Shown: one piece after another, positions 26,247 to 35,352 of the stretch | How the letters are laid out: every line of letters begins with the position of its first letter | How positions within the stretch are numbered: position 1 is the first letter of the stretch | The notes under the pieces: generated by a model | Databases searched by the model: none | Told to the model about the DNA's origin: nothing | What the model saw: only the letters and a program-made list of their open reading frames with translations | DNA from: Alphaproteobacteria bacterium | GTDB lineage: Bacteria; Pseudomonadota; Alphaproteobacteria; SHNJ01 | Assembly (NCBI GenBank): GCA_004295055.1 | Contig: SHNJ01000025.1 | Span: 1-37,240, forward strand | Reading direction: 5' to 3' | DNA length: 37,240 nt | Translations under genes and position numbers: made by a program

Positions 26247-26453
26247 AGGTAACTCCCTGATCTGATTTGTTATTCTCTTGCGCCCAGTTAACAAAATTCA
26301 CTTTAAAAATGCGTGAAGGATTTGTGAAGTTTTGATGACTAGGTGGCTAGAAAAACACCGGCTATAATCTAAATATTCAACTGCTGAAGCGGTTTTCGTC
26401 TATAGTGCAATGCATATAAAAATCCTCTGTCTTTTTTGTGAAGGAGTATCCAA

Positions 26454-26987
26454 ATGCGCAATTCTGCAACATCTTATGGCTTGCCGAGCAAAATTCTACA
26501 CTGGCTGATGGCGGTTTTGATCGTCGGCCTGTTTGCAGTTGGCCTGTATATGGCTGATCTGGAAATGTCGCCGGACAAATTGAAAATTTATGGGCTGCAT
26601 AAATCGATTGGCATTACGGTTCTCGCTTTGGTGATCGTGCGTTTGGTTTGGCGTCTTTCGAATCCGGTGCCGGAAAGTGCCCCGGGATTGAGCAAATTAG
26701 AAAACAGCGCGGCAACCGCGGCGCATTATGCTTTGTACGCGTTGATTTTTTTAATCCCGATAAGCGGCTGGTTGATGTCATCCTATGCGGGATTTCCCGT
26801 ATCGGTATTTGGATTGTTCACTTTGCCGCCGCTGGCCGCGCCGGACAAAGCGATGGTAGACGAGATTAAAGAATGGCATGAATCGCTTGCCTGGATGGTG
26901 ATATTGTTGGCGGCGGCACATGCTGGCGCCGCGCTGTACCATCATTTTATCCGCAAGGATAATGTGTTGCGGCGGATGTGGTTTTAG
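26454..26987 (+). CDS. Cytochrome b561 (CybB family)
   Basis: 177-residue four-helix inner-membrane dihaem cytochrome that transfers electrons, possibly from quinol. Histidines in helices fit haem ligation: His16 (ILHWLMAV), His49 (GLHKSIG), a histidine in AAHYALYALIFLIPISGW, and those in AAAHAGAALYHHF. It begins directly with MRNSATSYGLPSKILHW, typical of the family, with GAAGGAG about 9 bases upstream. It is followed by a yceI gene that overlaps or abuts its stop; this pairing is common in proteobacteria. Confidence 0.93.
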   Translation: MRNSATSYGLPSKILHWLMAVLIVGLFAVGLYMADLEMSPDKLKIYGLHKSIGITVLALVIVRLVWRLSNPVPESAPGLSKLENSAATAAHYALYALIFLIPISGWLMSSYAGFPVSVFGLFTLPPLAAPDKAMVDEIKEWHESLAWMVILLAAAHAGAALYHHFIRKDNVLRRMWF

Positions 26988-27580
26988 TGAAAAAAATATC
27001 GCGTTTAATATTCATTACTATTGCCTTGATAATGGCATCCGGGATTGCCTGCGCTGAAACGCGTTGGGAAGTCGATAAAGCCAAAAGCAAAATTGGCTTT
27101 GCCGCCAGTTACAATGGCGATCCGGTAAATGGGTCTTTTGCCCAATTTTATCCGGATATTGTTTTCGATCCGGGTAATTTGGATGCGAGTGCGATTACGG
27201 TAAAAATCCCGATCGCCTCTATCCAGACCAATTACGACGAACGCGATGCGACCGTTCAAATGCAGCCTTGGTTTGACAGTAAATCTTACCCGGAGGCCGT
27301 TTTTATTTCGCAAAAAATAATTAAGACCGGCGAGCAGTCTTATCATGCCGATGGTACATTGACGATAAAAGGAATTCAAAAGCCGACCGGATTCGATTTC
27401 CATTTCACGGAATGGAAGGAAAATAGAGCCCTGAATATTGTTAATGCTGTAATGCAGGCCGATTTTACCGTGATGCGCAATGATTTCAAAGTTGGCGAAG
27501 GCCAGTGGGCCGACGATAAATTAATCGGCAATAAAATCAGCGTACATTTAAGTGTCGCGGCGTCCCGGCCAATAAATTAG
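26978..27580 (+). CDS. YceI-family periplasmic lipocalin-like protein
   Basis: 200 residues. A signal peptide (KKISRLIFITIALIMASGIACA) directs export; the mature part is the YceI beta-barrel, which binds isoprenoid-like lipids in characterised relatives. Typical motifs are RWEVDKAKSKIGF, VNGSFAQFYPDIVFDP, QPWFDSKSYPEAVF and GTLTIKGIQKP. The start is either ATG at 26978, overlapping the cytochrome gene by 10 bases, or GTG at 26987, which shares one base with its TAG; the GTG gives the cleaner signal peptide. Its 3' end overlaps the convergent thiD gene by 4 bases. Coupling with cytochrome b561 is likely. Confidence 0.93.
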   Translation: MVLVKKISRLIFITIALIMASGIACAETRWEVDKAKSKIGFAASYNGDPVNGSFAQFYPDIVFDPGNLDASAITVKIPIASIQTNYDERDATVQMQPWFDSKSYPEAVFISQKIIKTGEQSYHADGTLTIKGIQKPTGFDFHFTEWKENRALNIVNAVMQADFTVMRNDFKVGEGQWADDKLIGNKISVHLSVAASRPIN

Positions 27581-28392
27581 GCGGCTTTATCTTTCTTATT
27601 TTGCTTGCTGCCCAAGGTCCATGAATGGTTTAACGGTCCGTGGCCGCCGCCGAATCCAGGGGCGGTGCGAATAGCTTCGTAAACATACTGATTGGCAATT
27701 TCTACCGCATCTTTCAGTTTCTTTCCTTGCGCCAACCCGGTTGCGATGGCGGAAGCAAGACTGCATCCTGTGCCATGGGTATGGCGCGTCTCGATCCGCG
27801 GGTTAGTGTATTCCAACATGTGGCTATCGGTTAGCAGAATATCGGTTATAAGGCCGGAATCCAAATGTCCGCCTTTGATCAAGACCGCTTTAGGCCCATG
27901 TTTCAGGATTGCTTTTGCCGCATGTTGCATATCGGTTTTGTTACGAATGTTTATGCCGGACAGAATCTCCGCCTCGGGAATATTGGGCGTAACCAGCGCC
28001 GCCAAAGGCAATAGATCCGATTGCAGACTTTGAATGGCTGCTTGCTGAATCAATGGCGCATCGCCTTTGGCAATCATAACGGGATCCACCACCAAAGGCG
28101 CCTTGCAATTATGCAATGATTCTACAATGGTTGTAATAACCTCGGCGCTATGCAGCATGCCGGTTTTAATGGTGTCTGCGCCAATATCGTTTAGGCATGC
28201 CGCGATTTGCAGGTGCAAAAAATCGGCCGGGACAGGGTGGATACCAGTAACGCCCAACGTGTTTTGCGCGGTAAGGGCGGTGATGGCCGTCATGGCATAG
28301 CCGCCAAGCGCGGTAACGGTTTTGATATCGGCTTGGATACCGGCTCCGCCGCTGCTGTCAGATCCGGCGATAATTAGGACTCGGCCTTGCAT
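27577..28392 (-). CDS. thiD: Hydroxymethylpyrimidine/phosphomethylpyrimidine kinase
   Basis: Phosphorylates HMP and HMP-phosphate in thiamine biosynthesis. Ribokinase fold, 271 residues. IAGSDSSGGAGIQADIKT at the N-terminus, VVDPVMIAKGDAPL, TPNIPEAEILSG, LIKGGH and the anion-hole HGTGCSLASAIA are all typical, with the catalytic Cys in GTGCS. The C-terminal tail KQNKKDKAA is lysine-rich and short. It starts 3 bases beyond the glmM stop, so it is probably co-transcribed with glmM. No other thiamine genes are in the window. Confidence 0.95.
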   Translation of the reverse strand: MQGRVLIIAGSDSSGGAGIQADIKTVTALGGYAMTAITALTAQNTLGVTGIHPVPADFLHLQIAACLNDIGADTIKTGMLHSAEVITTIVESLHNCKAPLVVDPVMIAKGDAPLIQQAAIQSLQSDLLPLAALVTPNIPEAEILSGINIRNKTDMQHAAKAILKHGPKAVLIKGGHLDSGLITDILLTDSHMLEYTNPRIETRHTHGTGCSLASAIATGLAQGKKLKDAVEIANQYVYEAIRTAPGFGGGHGPLNHSWTLGSKQNKKDKAA

Positions 28393-28395
28393 GCA

Positions 28396-29766
28396 CTAGC
28401 CCGCTTTTTTAATTGCGGCGATAATATCGTCGACGACTTTATCCAGTATGGCCTGGTTTTCGCCTTCGGCCATTACGCGCAGCAATGGTTCGGTTCCGGA
28501 TTTTCGGATCAATAAACGGCCTTTATTGCCCAATGTTTGCTCGCCGGCTTGAATGGCGGTTTTTACGTCTTTGTGATCCAGAATATTGGAATTGGCAATC
28601 GATACGTTTTTCAGCAATTGCGGATAAGGCTTGAATCGCTGGCAAATTTGCGATGCTTTTTGTTTCGATTGTACCAATACCGCCAAAACTTGCAGGGCGG
28701 CGATTAATCCATCGCCGGTAGTGGCATAATCCGACAATACGATATGACCGGATTGTTCGCCGCCGATATTTAAATCTTTGCTGCGCATTTCTTCGACCAC
28801 ATAACGGTCGCCCACTTTGGTGCGTACCAAAGATAAATTCAATCCTTGTAAAAACTGTTCCAATCCCATGTTGGACATCACGGTGGCCACGACGCTTTTT
28901 TGTTTGATGCGGCCATTCTTGGACCAGGATTCGGCAATCATCGCCAGAATCTGATCGCCATCGACGATCTGGCCCAATTCGTCCGCCACAATCAATCGAT
29001 CCGCATCGCCATCTAACGCAATACCGATATCGGCTTTATGGGTGACCACTTGTTCTTGCATGGCTTCGGGATGAACCGCGCCGCAATCTTTGTTGATATT
29101 CAAACCATCCGGCTTGGTGCCAATCGTAATCACCTCGGCGCCCAATTCCCATAATACCGTCGGCGCTGCCTTGTATGCCGCGCCATTGGCGCAATCCACT
29201 ACTACGCGTAACCCATCTAAACGCAAATCATTGGGGAATGTGGCCTTGGCAAATTCAATGTAACGGCCCAGCGCATCATCCAACCGTTGCGCGCGGCCCA
29301 GATCCTCGGACTTGGCGCGTAATTGTTCCGGCGGCAGGTTCATTGCCGCTTCGATTTCCAATTCCTTGGCATCGCTTAATTTATATCCGTCGGGTCCGAA
29401 TAATTTGATACCATTATCTTGAAATGGATTATGCGAGGCGGAAATCATCACGCCCAAATCGCACCGCATAGCATTAGTTAAATGGGCGATGGCTGGCGTT
29501 GGCATCGGGCCAACCAGTAACACGTCCATGCCGGCGGAAATAAATCCGGCGGTCAATGCAGGTTCAATCAAATAACCAGACAGGCGCGTATCCTTGCCAA
29601 TTAAAACGCGTTTGTGGCCACGCCGGGGGTTGCCATTTTGATGCGATAAAACATACGCTGCGGCCATGGCCACGCGCGTTGCGATTTCCGGGGTCATGGA
29701 CCCTTCATTCGCCTTGCCGCGAATGCCGTCCGTGCCGAAATATTGTCTTTGGGTCATGGGCAGCAA
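28396..29766 (-). CDS. glmM: Phosphoglucosamine mutase
   Basis: Interconverts glucosamine-6-phosphate and glucosamine-1-phosphate for UDP-GlcNAc, feeding peptidoglycan and lipopolysaccharide. [13 protein letters not shown] opens the protein; the phosphoserine loop is [12 protein letters not shown], the metal loop DGDADR, the sugar loop GGEQSGH, and the phosphate-binding loop [12 protein letters not shown]. Two starts are possible: TTG at 29766, with AAAAGG 5 bases upstream, or ATG at 29757, which matches the usual N-terminus but is 14 bases from that site. About 453-456 residues. In many alphaproteobacteria it directly follows folP; here two unknown genes intervene. Confidence 0.95.
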   Translation of the reverse strand: MLPMTQRQYFGTDGIRGKANEGSMTPEIATRVAMAAAYVLSHQNGNPRRGHKRVLIGKDTRLSGYLIEPALTAGFISAGMDVLLVGPMPTPAIAHLTNAMRCDLGVMISASHNPFQDNGIKLFGPDGYKLSDAKELEIEAAMNLPPEQLRAKSEDLGRAQRLDDALGRYIEFAKATFPNDLRLDGLRVVVDCANGAAYKAAPTVLWELGAEVITIGTKPDGLNINKDCGAVHPEAMQEQVVTHKADIGIALDGDADRLIVADELGQIVDGDQILAMIAESWSKNGRIKQKSVVATVMSNMGLEQFLQGLNLSLVRTKVGDRYVVEEMRSKDLNIGGEQSGHIVLSDYATTGDGLIAALQVLAVLVQSKQKASQICQRFKPYPQLLKNVSIANSNILDHKDVKTAIQAGEQTLGNKGRLLIRKSGTEPLLRVMAEGENQAILDKVVDDIIAAIKKAG

Positions 29767-29846
29767 TGTAACCTTTTGCCGGAATATGCGTCAATCCACT
29801 GTTCTGTCACGGTTTATTGCCAAATATTATGTCATTAGAAAGCTCG

Positions 29847-29875
29847 TTGACAAAATTATCTTTTAAAGATACACT
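29847..29875 (+). promoter_or_regulatory. Promoter of the 191-residue unknown gene
   Basis: Perfect TTGACA (29847-29852), a 17-base spacer, then TACACT (29870-29875). The start codon is at 29922, preceded by AAGGGGG (29911-29917). Confidence 0.7.
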
Positions 29876-29921
29876 TTAATCCAGTCATAAAAAATCAAAA
29901 ATATCAAGCTAAGGGGGCGTT

Positions 29922-30497
29922 ATGACCGATACTGTCAATTATGCAGAAATGTTTCAGGGTTGGAGCTGCGTGGTGCGCACCGCAGGTTTGTGTGAGGGGT
30001 TTAGAGATAGGTTAGACGCCACAATTGCTGCTATGCATATTTTTCCCGCCAATCAGTTGCCGGCCGGAAAAGATTGCAAATTTATAATCTATGCCGATCC
30101 GCAGCAAAAAATTCTGGGAATGGTTTTTGGTTCCACAGATATATCGCATGTCGGTATTTATTTAGGCGGTCTTTTGGGCAAAGGCCACGAAGATCCAATG
30201 GGTTATGATTTTATCCATGATACGGCCAGCCGTTTAGTATGCGGCGGGTATTATAAAAATGGCATTTTCTGCCAAGCCTCCGGTGATTTGGGGCCAGCAC
30301 CCAAAGGTTTGTTGGAATTATTTTCAGGCGCTTTGCAGGAATTGGGAATCAAAGGCAATTTCAATCCAGATTTACCGAAACCACAGGAAACCACCTTAAT
30401 AGAAGCGAAAATAAAATCTAATGTAGCGGCATCAAGCGACAATCAAACGGCTTTAAGAGTAATCCCGGATAACAGCAAACAACGCACTGCTGCTTAG
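29922..30497 (+). CDS. Unrecognised 191-residue protein between glmM and folP
   Basis: Predicted soluble; no signal peptide or membrane span. It contains five cysteines (GWSC, GLCEG, DCKF, LVCGG, IFCQ), a Gly-rich centre (ISHVGIYLGGLLGKGHEDPMGYDF) and a polar, probably disordered C-terminal tail from about residue 150. No family recognised. Start well supported by promoter TTGACA-17-TACACT and ribosome-binding site AAGGGGG. It lies on the strand opposite to the surrounding glmM-folP-ftsH genes and ends 1 base before a folP 3'-end remnant (30499), so it probably came in with an insertion. Confidence 0.75.
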   Translation: MTDTVNYAEMFQGWSCVVRTAGLCEGFRDRLDATIAAMHIFPANQLPAGKDCKFIIYADPQQKILGMVFGSTDISHVGIYLGGLLGKGHEDPMGYDFIHDTASRLVCGGYYKNGIFCQASGDLGPAPKGLLELFSGALQELGIKGNFNPDLPKPQETTLIEAKIKSNVAASSDNQTALRVIPDNSKQRTAA

Positions 30498-30498
30498 A

Positions 30499-30570
30499 TT
30501 AGAAAAAAGCTGCCACCGCGAGTGCTTGCGACGCTTTTTTCACATCATTGACCCGCAATACATCGGCGAC
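30499..30570 (-). pseudogene. folP 3'-end remnant
   Basis: Read on the minus strand, 30567-30502 encodes ADVLRVNDVKKASQALAVAAFF, followed by TAA at 30501-30499. The intact FolP C-terminus is ADILRVHDVKETKQSLEVATALI. The two align without gaps over 22 residues with 12 identical, including the RVxDV dihydropteroate synthase signature, and both end within a residue of each other. The DNA identity is about 59 percent, so it is not a recent copy. It is probably the displaced 3' end of an older folP, left after insertion of the neighbouring gene. Confidence 0.7.
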
Positions 30571-30607
30571 CATTCTGCGCATATTGAAAATAAGGGGATT
30601 TTTGGAG

Positions 30608-30636
30608 TTGCAACAGTATCCTTAAAGGACTATAGT
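30608..30636 (+). promoter_or_regulatory. Promoter of the 169-residue unknown gene
   Basis: TTGCAA (30608-30613), a 17-base spacer, then TATAGT (30631-30636). It would start transcription near 30643, which favours the ATG at 30668 over that at 30653. Confidence 0.55.
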
Positions 30637-30652
30637 GCCTTACCAATAAAAA

Positions 30653-31162
30653 ATGGGATACGAGAGCATGTCTGAATCTGTTGTTAAAAGAATTATAAAA
30701 GCGCCTCATATTTACTGGGGCTTTGCCAATTTTTGTTATGGGTTGGCGGCACAAACCACAATGGCCATGATCGGCGCCGGTATTTTAATTGTGGGATCCA
30801 CCATTAATGTGCTCTGGGGTATTTTGCGCCCTGTCAATAATGATCAGCCACCTGCGCAAAATAAAGCAGTGCGATTTATGGATACGGCTTGCAGTAATCC
30901 GGCTTTTTATATGATTTTCGCAGGCGTGACCTTGGGTGGCGTATACGCTACGAATTATGGATATAATACGATTAATGCTTATCGGCAATCAGTATCAGGA
31001 ATACCGGTTACTGAAACGCAGATGCAAAAAACCCATGCGCAAGTTATCCGTTATAACGGACTGATGTCCGTTGGAACTACTTCCATGATGACGGGTAATT
31101 TTTTAATGGCAAATACGTTATTTGTGGCCGCAAGACGGAAAAGAGAAGAAGCTGCTAGATAA
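30653..31162 (+). CDS. Unrecognised small membrane protein
   Basis: 164-169 residues, depending on start (ATG at 30653, or 30668 which gives MSESVVKRIIK). It has about two or three hydrophobic segments: around residues 28-60 (AMIGAGILIVGSTINVLWG), 78-100 (AFYMIFAGVTLGGVY) and possibly 138-158. The basic C-terminus (ARRKREEAAR) suggests a cytoplasmic end. No family recognised. It lies opposite to its flanks, and its end overlaps the folP stop by 8 bases. With the folP remnant on its other side, it looks like the cargo of an insertion at the folP 3' end. Confidence 0.7.
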   Translation: MGYESMSESVVKRIIKAPHIYWGFANFCYGLAAQTTMAMIGAGILIVGSTINVLWGILRPVNNDQPPAQNKAVRFMDTACSNPAFYMIFAGVTLGGVYATNYGYNTINAYRQSVSGIPVTETQMQKTHAQVIRYNGLMSVGTTSMMTGNFLMANTLFVAARRKREEAAR

Positions 31163-31970
31163 GCGCTGTTGCAACTTCCAAAGATTGTTTGGTTTCCTTC
31201 ACATCATGTACTCGTAGTATATCCGCGCCTTGTTGTACGGCGTGAACGGCTGCGGCCAGGGAGCCAGGCAGGCGTTCCGATGCGGGGATATCGCCATATA
31301 ATTTGCCGATGAAGGATTTGCGCGAAACGCCGATCAACACGCGGCATCCCAATTGTTTTAGGCGTGGAATATTGCGCAGTAGTTCCAGATTATGCTCGAC
31401 CGTTTTGCCGAATCCAATGCCGGGATCGACAATGATTTTGTTTTGATTGATTCCAGCTTTCACGCAAACGTCGATGCGTCCAGCCAAATACGCATAAATA
31501 TCTTCGACAACATTTTTATATTGCGGGTCTTTTTGCATGGTTTCCGGCGTACCCTGCATATGCATTAATACGATTTCCGCCTTGGAATTTTTTACAACAT
31601 CCAACGCGCCAGGATCGTGGGTCAGGGCGCTGACATCATTGATCATCCGCGCGCCCATATCGATGGCGGCTTGCATCACATCGGCATGGCGCGTGTCGAT
31701 GGATATAATTTTCCCGCAGTCTTTTAAGGCTTTGATCAACGGAATCGTGCGGTTGATTTCGTCTTCGACCGTAATCGGGCTTGCACCCGGGCGCGTTGAT
31801 TCGCCGCCAATATCGATAATATCGGCGCCTTCCGTAATTAATTGTTTGGCGTGCTGAGTGGCAGTATTCAGATTTGTAAATTGTCCGCCATCGTAAAAAC
31901 TATCGGGCGTGACGTTGACGATGCCCATAAGTAAGGTTTCAGGTTTCAGGTGTTGGCTGTCAGGTTTCAT
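31155..31970 (-). CDS. folP: Dihydropteroate synthase
   Basis: Condenses pterin pyrophosphate with p-aminobenzoate in folate synthesis; the target of sulfonamides. TIM-barrel of about 271 residues with LMGIVNVTPDSFYDGG, DIGGESTRPGAS, SIDTRHADV, DPGIGFGKT, GVSRKSFIG and LRVHDV in order. The first 12 codons (MKPDSQHLKPET) lie inside a heptamer repeat arm, so the N-terminus is repeat-derived; an internal start at 31928 (MGIVNV) is possible but would remove residues just before the first strand. Downstream of ftsH in the usual order. The 3' end may come from an inserted segment, as an older end remains at 30499-30570. Confidence 0.95.
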   Translation of the reverse strand: MKPDSQHLKPETLLMGIVNVTPDSFYDGGQFTNLNTATQHAKQLITEGADIIDIGGESTRPGASPITVEDEINRTIPLIKALKDCGKIISIDTRHADVMQAAIDMGARMINDVSALTHDPGALDVVKNSKAEIVLMHMQGTPETMQKDPQYKNVVEDIYAYLAGRIDVCVKAGINQNKIIVDPGIGFGKTVEHNLELLRNIPRLKQLGCRVLIGVSRKSFIGKLYGDIPASERLPGSLAAAVHAVQQGADILRVHDVKETKQSLEVATALI

Positions 31971-32023
31971 ATTAGCTGTCGATTGTTGTCAAACCTGATA
32001 CCTGGAACCAGACACCTGGCGCC
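31935..32023. repeat. Inverted heptamer array B (GGTNTCA-type) between ftsH and folP
   Basis: The left arm (31935-31969) is exactly five 7-mers: GGTTTCA, GGTTTCA, GGTGTTG, GCTGTCA, GGTTTCA. The right arm (31989-32023), read on the minus strand, is also five: GGCGCCA, GGTGTCT, GGTTCCA, GGTATCA, GGTTTGA. The spacer is 19 bases. The right arm ends flush against the ftsH stop codon and the left arm runs into the first codons of folP. Same family as array A near prfB. Confidence 0.82.
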
Positions 32024-33928
32024 TTAAGCCGAAGGCGCATCTGGCGTGCTGGTACCAGCGCCAGGAATGCTGGATTTGCGTTTGCCGGCAGCCCGGTCGG
32101 AATGCAGCAAACGATCTTTTTCCAATTTTTCACCGCGCAATACCGCGCGGATTTCATCGCCGGATAAAGTTTCATATTCCAGCAACGCATTAGCAAGACC
32201 ATGCAATTGATCCATATTGTCTTTCAGGATTTTTTCCGCCTTGGCGTAGGTTTCATCGACCAGCGCCTTGATTTCGGCATCGACCATTTTCGATGTCTCG
32301 TCGGACATTGCGCGCGAACGGCCCATGCTGTGGCCCAGGTAAACTTCGTTGTCGGAATCGGCATAGGCCAGGAATCCCAATTTATCGCTCATGCCCCATT
32401 CGGTGATCATGCGGCGGGCCATATCGGTGACCATGCGGATATCGGATGATGCGCCGGTGGTTACTTTTTCCTCGCCGAAAATCAATCCTTCGGCGATGCG
32501 GCCACCCATGGCGACGCATAAATCGGCCTTTAATTTGGCGCGGGATACCGAATAACGATCGTTTTCCGGCAGGCGCATTACCATGCCCAGCGCGCGGCCG
32601 CGCGGGATGATAGTGGCCTTATGAATCGGATCGGAATCGGGATTATGCAAGGCCAGAATCGCATGGCCAGCCTCGTGATAGGCGGTGAGTTTTTTCTCTT
32701 CATCGCTCATCGCCATCGAGCGGCGTTCCGATCCCATCATGACTTTGTCTTTGGCGGCTTCGAATTCACCCATGCCGACGGCGCGTTTGCCTTTCCGGGC
32801 GGCCATCAGGGCGGCTTCGTTGACTAAATTCGATAGGTCGGCGCCAGAAAATCCAGGCGTGCCGCGAGCCAATGTTTTTGGATCGACGTCTTGCGCCAAT
32901 GGAATTTTGCGCATATGAACTTTTAAAATTTTCTCGCGGCCATTAATGTCTGGATTTGGCACGGTGATTTGGCGGTCAAAACGGCCAGGACGCAACAAAG
33001 CCGGATCCAAAACATCGGGACGGTTGGTGGCGGCGATGATAATCACGCCTTCGTTCGATTCGAACCCATCCATTTCGACCAGCAATTGATTCAATGTTTG
33101 TTCCCGTTCGTCATTGCCGCCGCCAAGCCCGAAACCGCGATGACGGCCAACAGCATCAATCTCGTCGATGAAAATGATGCATGGCGCGTTTTTCTTGCCT
33201 TGTTCGAACATGTCGCGGACGCGGGAAGCGCCAACGCCGACAAACATTTCAACGAAATCGGAACCAGAGATCGTAAAAAATGGCACATTGGCTTCGCCGG
33301 CAATCGCGCGGGCCAATAAGGTTTTACCGGTGCCGGGTGGGCCAACCAGCAAAACGCCTTTTGGAATTTTACCGCCAAGGCGCTGAAATTTTTGCGGGTC
33401 TTTCAAGAAATCGACCACTTCTTCCAATTCGCCCTTGGCTTCGTCAATGCCGGCGACGTCTTCGAATGTCACGCGGCCGGATTTTTCATTCAATAATTTG
33501 GCGCGGCTTTTGCCGAAACCCATCGCCTTGCCCGCGCCGCCTTGCATTTGGCGCATAAAGAAAATCCAGATGCCGATGAACAGCAACATCGGGAACCAGG
33601 AAATAAAGATCGCCCAGAATCCGGTCGCGCCTTCTTCCGGCGGGGCGGCGTTAATGACCACGCCGGCCTTTTCCAGTTTTTCGATCAAATTCGGGTCATA
33701 TGGAGAATATGTGGTGATATTGGAATTAGTCACCGTGCGGCCGGAAATAGTTTGGCCGCGAATCATTACTTCGGCCACTTCGTTATTCTGCACTTTTTTC
33801 AGGAATTCCGAAAATGGAACGCTGGACGATTGTTGGCGAACGGTGGACCCCTGGAAAATATTGACCAAGGCCAAAACCAACAAACCGATAATAATCCAGA
33901 ATGCAATATTACGACCGAACTGATTCAC
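32024..33928 (-). CDS. ftsH: ATP-dependent zinc metalloprotease FtsH
   Basis: 634-residue membrane-bound AAA protease that degrades misfolded membrane proteins and regulatory substrates. Two N-terminal membrane helices (about residues 8-26 and 103-124) flank a periplasmic domain. The AAA domain has Walker A GPPGTGKT (196-203), Walker B IIFIDEID (about 251-258) and the second region of homology [20 protein letters not shown]. The zinc site is HEAGH (418-422). The C-terminal tail is short and disordered ([12 protein letters not shown]). No break or odd residue was seen. Preceded by tilS and followed by folP on the same strand. Confidence 0.98.
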   Translation of the reverse strand: MNQFGRNIAFWIIIGLLVLALVNIFQGSTVRQQSSSVPFSEFLKKVQNNEVAEVMIRGQTISGRTVTNSNITTYSPYDPNLIEKLEKAGVVINAAPPEEGATGFWAIFISWFPMLLFIGIWIFFMRQMQGGAGKAMGFGKSRAKLLNEKSGRVTFEDVAGIDEAKGELEEVVDFLKDPQKFQRLGGKIPKGVLLVGPPGTGKTLLARAIAGEANVPFFTISGSDFVEMFVGVGASRVRDMFEQGKKNAPCIIFIDEIDAVGRHRGFGLGGGNDEREQTLNQLLVEMDGFESNEGVIIIAATNRPDVLDPALLRPGRFDRQITVPNPDINGREKILKVHMRKIPLAQDVDPKTLARGTPGFSGADLSNLVNEAALMAARKGKRAVGMGEFEAAKDKVMMGSERRSMAMSDEEKKLTAYHEAGHAILALHNPDSDPIHKATIIPRGRALGMVMRLPENDRYSVSRAKLKADLCVAMGGRIAEGLIFGEEKVTTGASSDIRMVTDMARRMITEWGMSDKLGFLAYADSDNEVYLGHSMGRSRAMSDETSKMVDAEIKALVDETYAKAEKILKDNMDQLHGLANALLEYETLSGDEIRAVLRGEKLEKDRLLHSDRAAGKRKSSIPGAGTSTPDAPSA

Positions 33929-34004
33929 GACAATATCCTTTCATCGAACGATAATAGACCGCAACCATAGCAATTTTTTGACCCATAGTCATATGAAACC
34001 GGCG

Positions 34005-35351
34005 TTACGGCTTGATCTTGTGTTGGGGATGGAAATAAAGCCGCATCCGCGGTTTTAAATCACTGATTTCGGCGTTTTTCCAATAATTTAGATGTGGGAT
34101 GGCCATTAATTCGTCTGTTGCTGTGTCCAAGCGATCGGTTTTTTGCCGCCATAAAGCGGGAAGGCCGAGCCGCGCCGTATAACTTACCGGCGATGCGCGC
34201 ATTTCGGGGCAGAATTGCACCGCATTGGCCCAGCCTTTTTCGGTTATCTGTCCAATATATAGGTTATGCGGCACGGCATTCAATGACCACTCGATACAAA
34301 ATCTTCCATCCCATAAAAAAGATTTTTGCCCGGCGGTGATGGGAATTTTATCGTCAATCAATCCGAATTCGCGGTAAACGGAAATGGTGGAATCGGTTTC
34401 AATAATACAGCCCGATAAAGTTTTGGTGATTTTACGATCGGATGTGATTAGCTCTTGGTGCAAGTTTTCAAGACTATCCAATCTTGGCGTTACGTCTTTG
34501 CCGCCAATGCATGTCAAAACATCCGCCAGCAATCGCAAACCGATTTCCGCTGGAAATTGAGTGAGTTTTTGACGATCAATTTCCGCATATCCAAAATCAT
34601 GAATTTTTAGGCATTGCGCCATAGCATCCGCAACTTGTACGGCGATAGCATCTTTGGCGCGCAGCATATTCTTTGCGGTTTCCACCAAGCGATGCGCGGT
34701 AAGGCCCAAGGAGTCGAACAAAGCCTGATGCTTGCGGAATTGTACCCGCAAGAAATCCTCATTATCGTTGCTGGGATCTTCGATCCAGGCTTGGCCAAGC
34801 GTTTTCAATGCCGCGATCAAGCGGGATTTTGGAATGTCCAGCAATGGCCGTAAAATACGAATCCCGTCGCGATGGGAAACAGCAGTCATGGCGGCAAGGC
34901 CATATACGCCGCTGCCGCGGGACAGGCGAATCAGAAAATTTTCCGCCACATCGCCTTGATGATGGCCCAGACATAAATCGGCAATTTGTTTTTGTTTACA
35001 AAAATCGGTTAATAATTGAAATCGCGCTTCCCGCGCCTGTTCTTGAATATTGCCGGCGGGATTTTTTTCCTTTTCCCATCGCAGGATATGATGTTCGATC
35101 CCGCGCAAGGCAAGCCAGTTATGCACCTGGGTGGCTTCATTCGCTGATTCGGCGCGCAAGCCGTGATCGACGGTGATTGCAATGGCTTTGCCGCCTTTTT
35201 GCGCGGCCCATTCTTGCGCCAGCAGGCAAAGCGCCATACTGTCGGCGCCACCGGAAACCGCAACCGCAATAATTGGCTTTGCCGCGAACGGGCCCAGCGC
35301 ATCGAATAGATTCGAAAATTCCTGCTGTAAAAGGGGGGATGCCTCGGTCAC
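34005..35351 (-). CDS. tilS: tRNA(Ile)-lysidine synthase
   Basis: Converts C34 of tRNA-Ile2 (CAU anticodon) to lysidine, changing its codon from AUG to AUA. The N-terminal PP-loop SGGADS (residues 33-38) binds ATP; TVDHGLRAES and CLGHHQGDVAENFLIRL are typical, with RPLLDIPKS following. The start is GTG at 35351, giving VTEASP, with AGGGG about 5 bases upstream; it lies one base after the cpoB stop. 448 residues. This enzyme would act on the CAT tRNA in the window if that is Ile2. It sits in the standard cpoB-tilS-ftsH order. Confidence 0.95.
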   Translation of the reverse strand: MTEASPLLQQEFSNLFDALGPFAAKPIIAVAVSGGADSMALCLLAQEWAAQKGGKAIAITVDHGLRAESANEATQVHNWLALRGIEHHILRWEKEKNPAGNIQEQAREARFQLLTDFCKQKQIADLCLGHHQGDVAENFLIRLSRGSGVYGLAAMTAVSHRDGIRILRPLLDIPKSRLIAALKTLGQAWIEDPSNDNEDFLRVQFRKHQALFDSLGLTAHRLVETAKNMLRAKDAIAVQVADAMAQCLKIHDFGYAEIDRQKLTQFPAEIGLRLLADVLTCIGGKDVTPRLDSLENLHQELITSDRKITKTLSGCIIETDSTISVYREFGLIDDKIPITAGQKSFLWDGRFCIEWSLNAVPHNLYIGQITEKGWANAVQFCPEMRASPVSYTARLGLPALWRQKTDRLDTATDELMAIPHLNYWKNAEISDLKPRMRLYFHPQHKIKP

Positions 35352-35352
35352 A

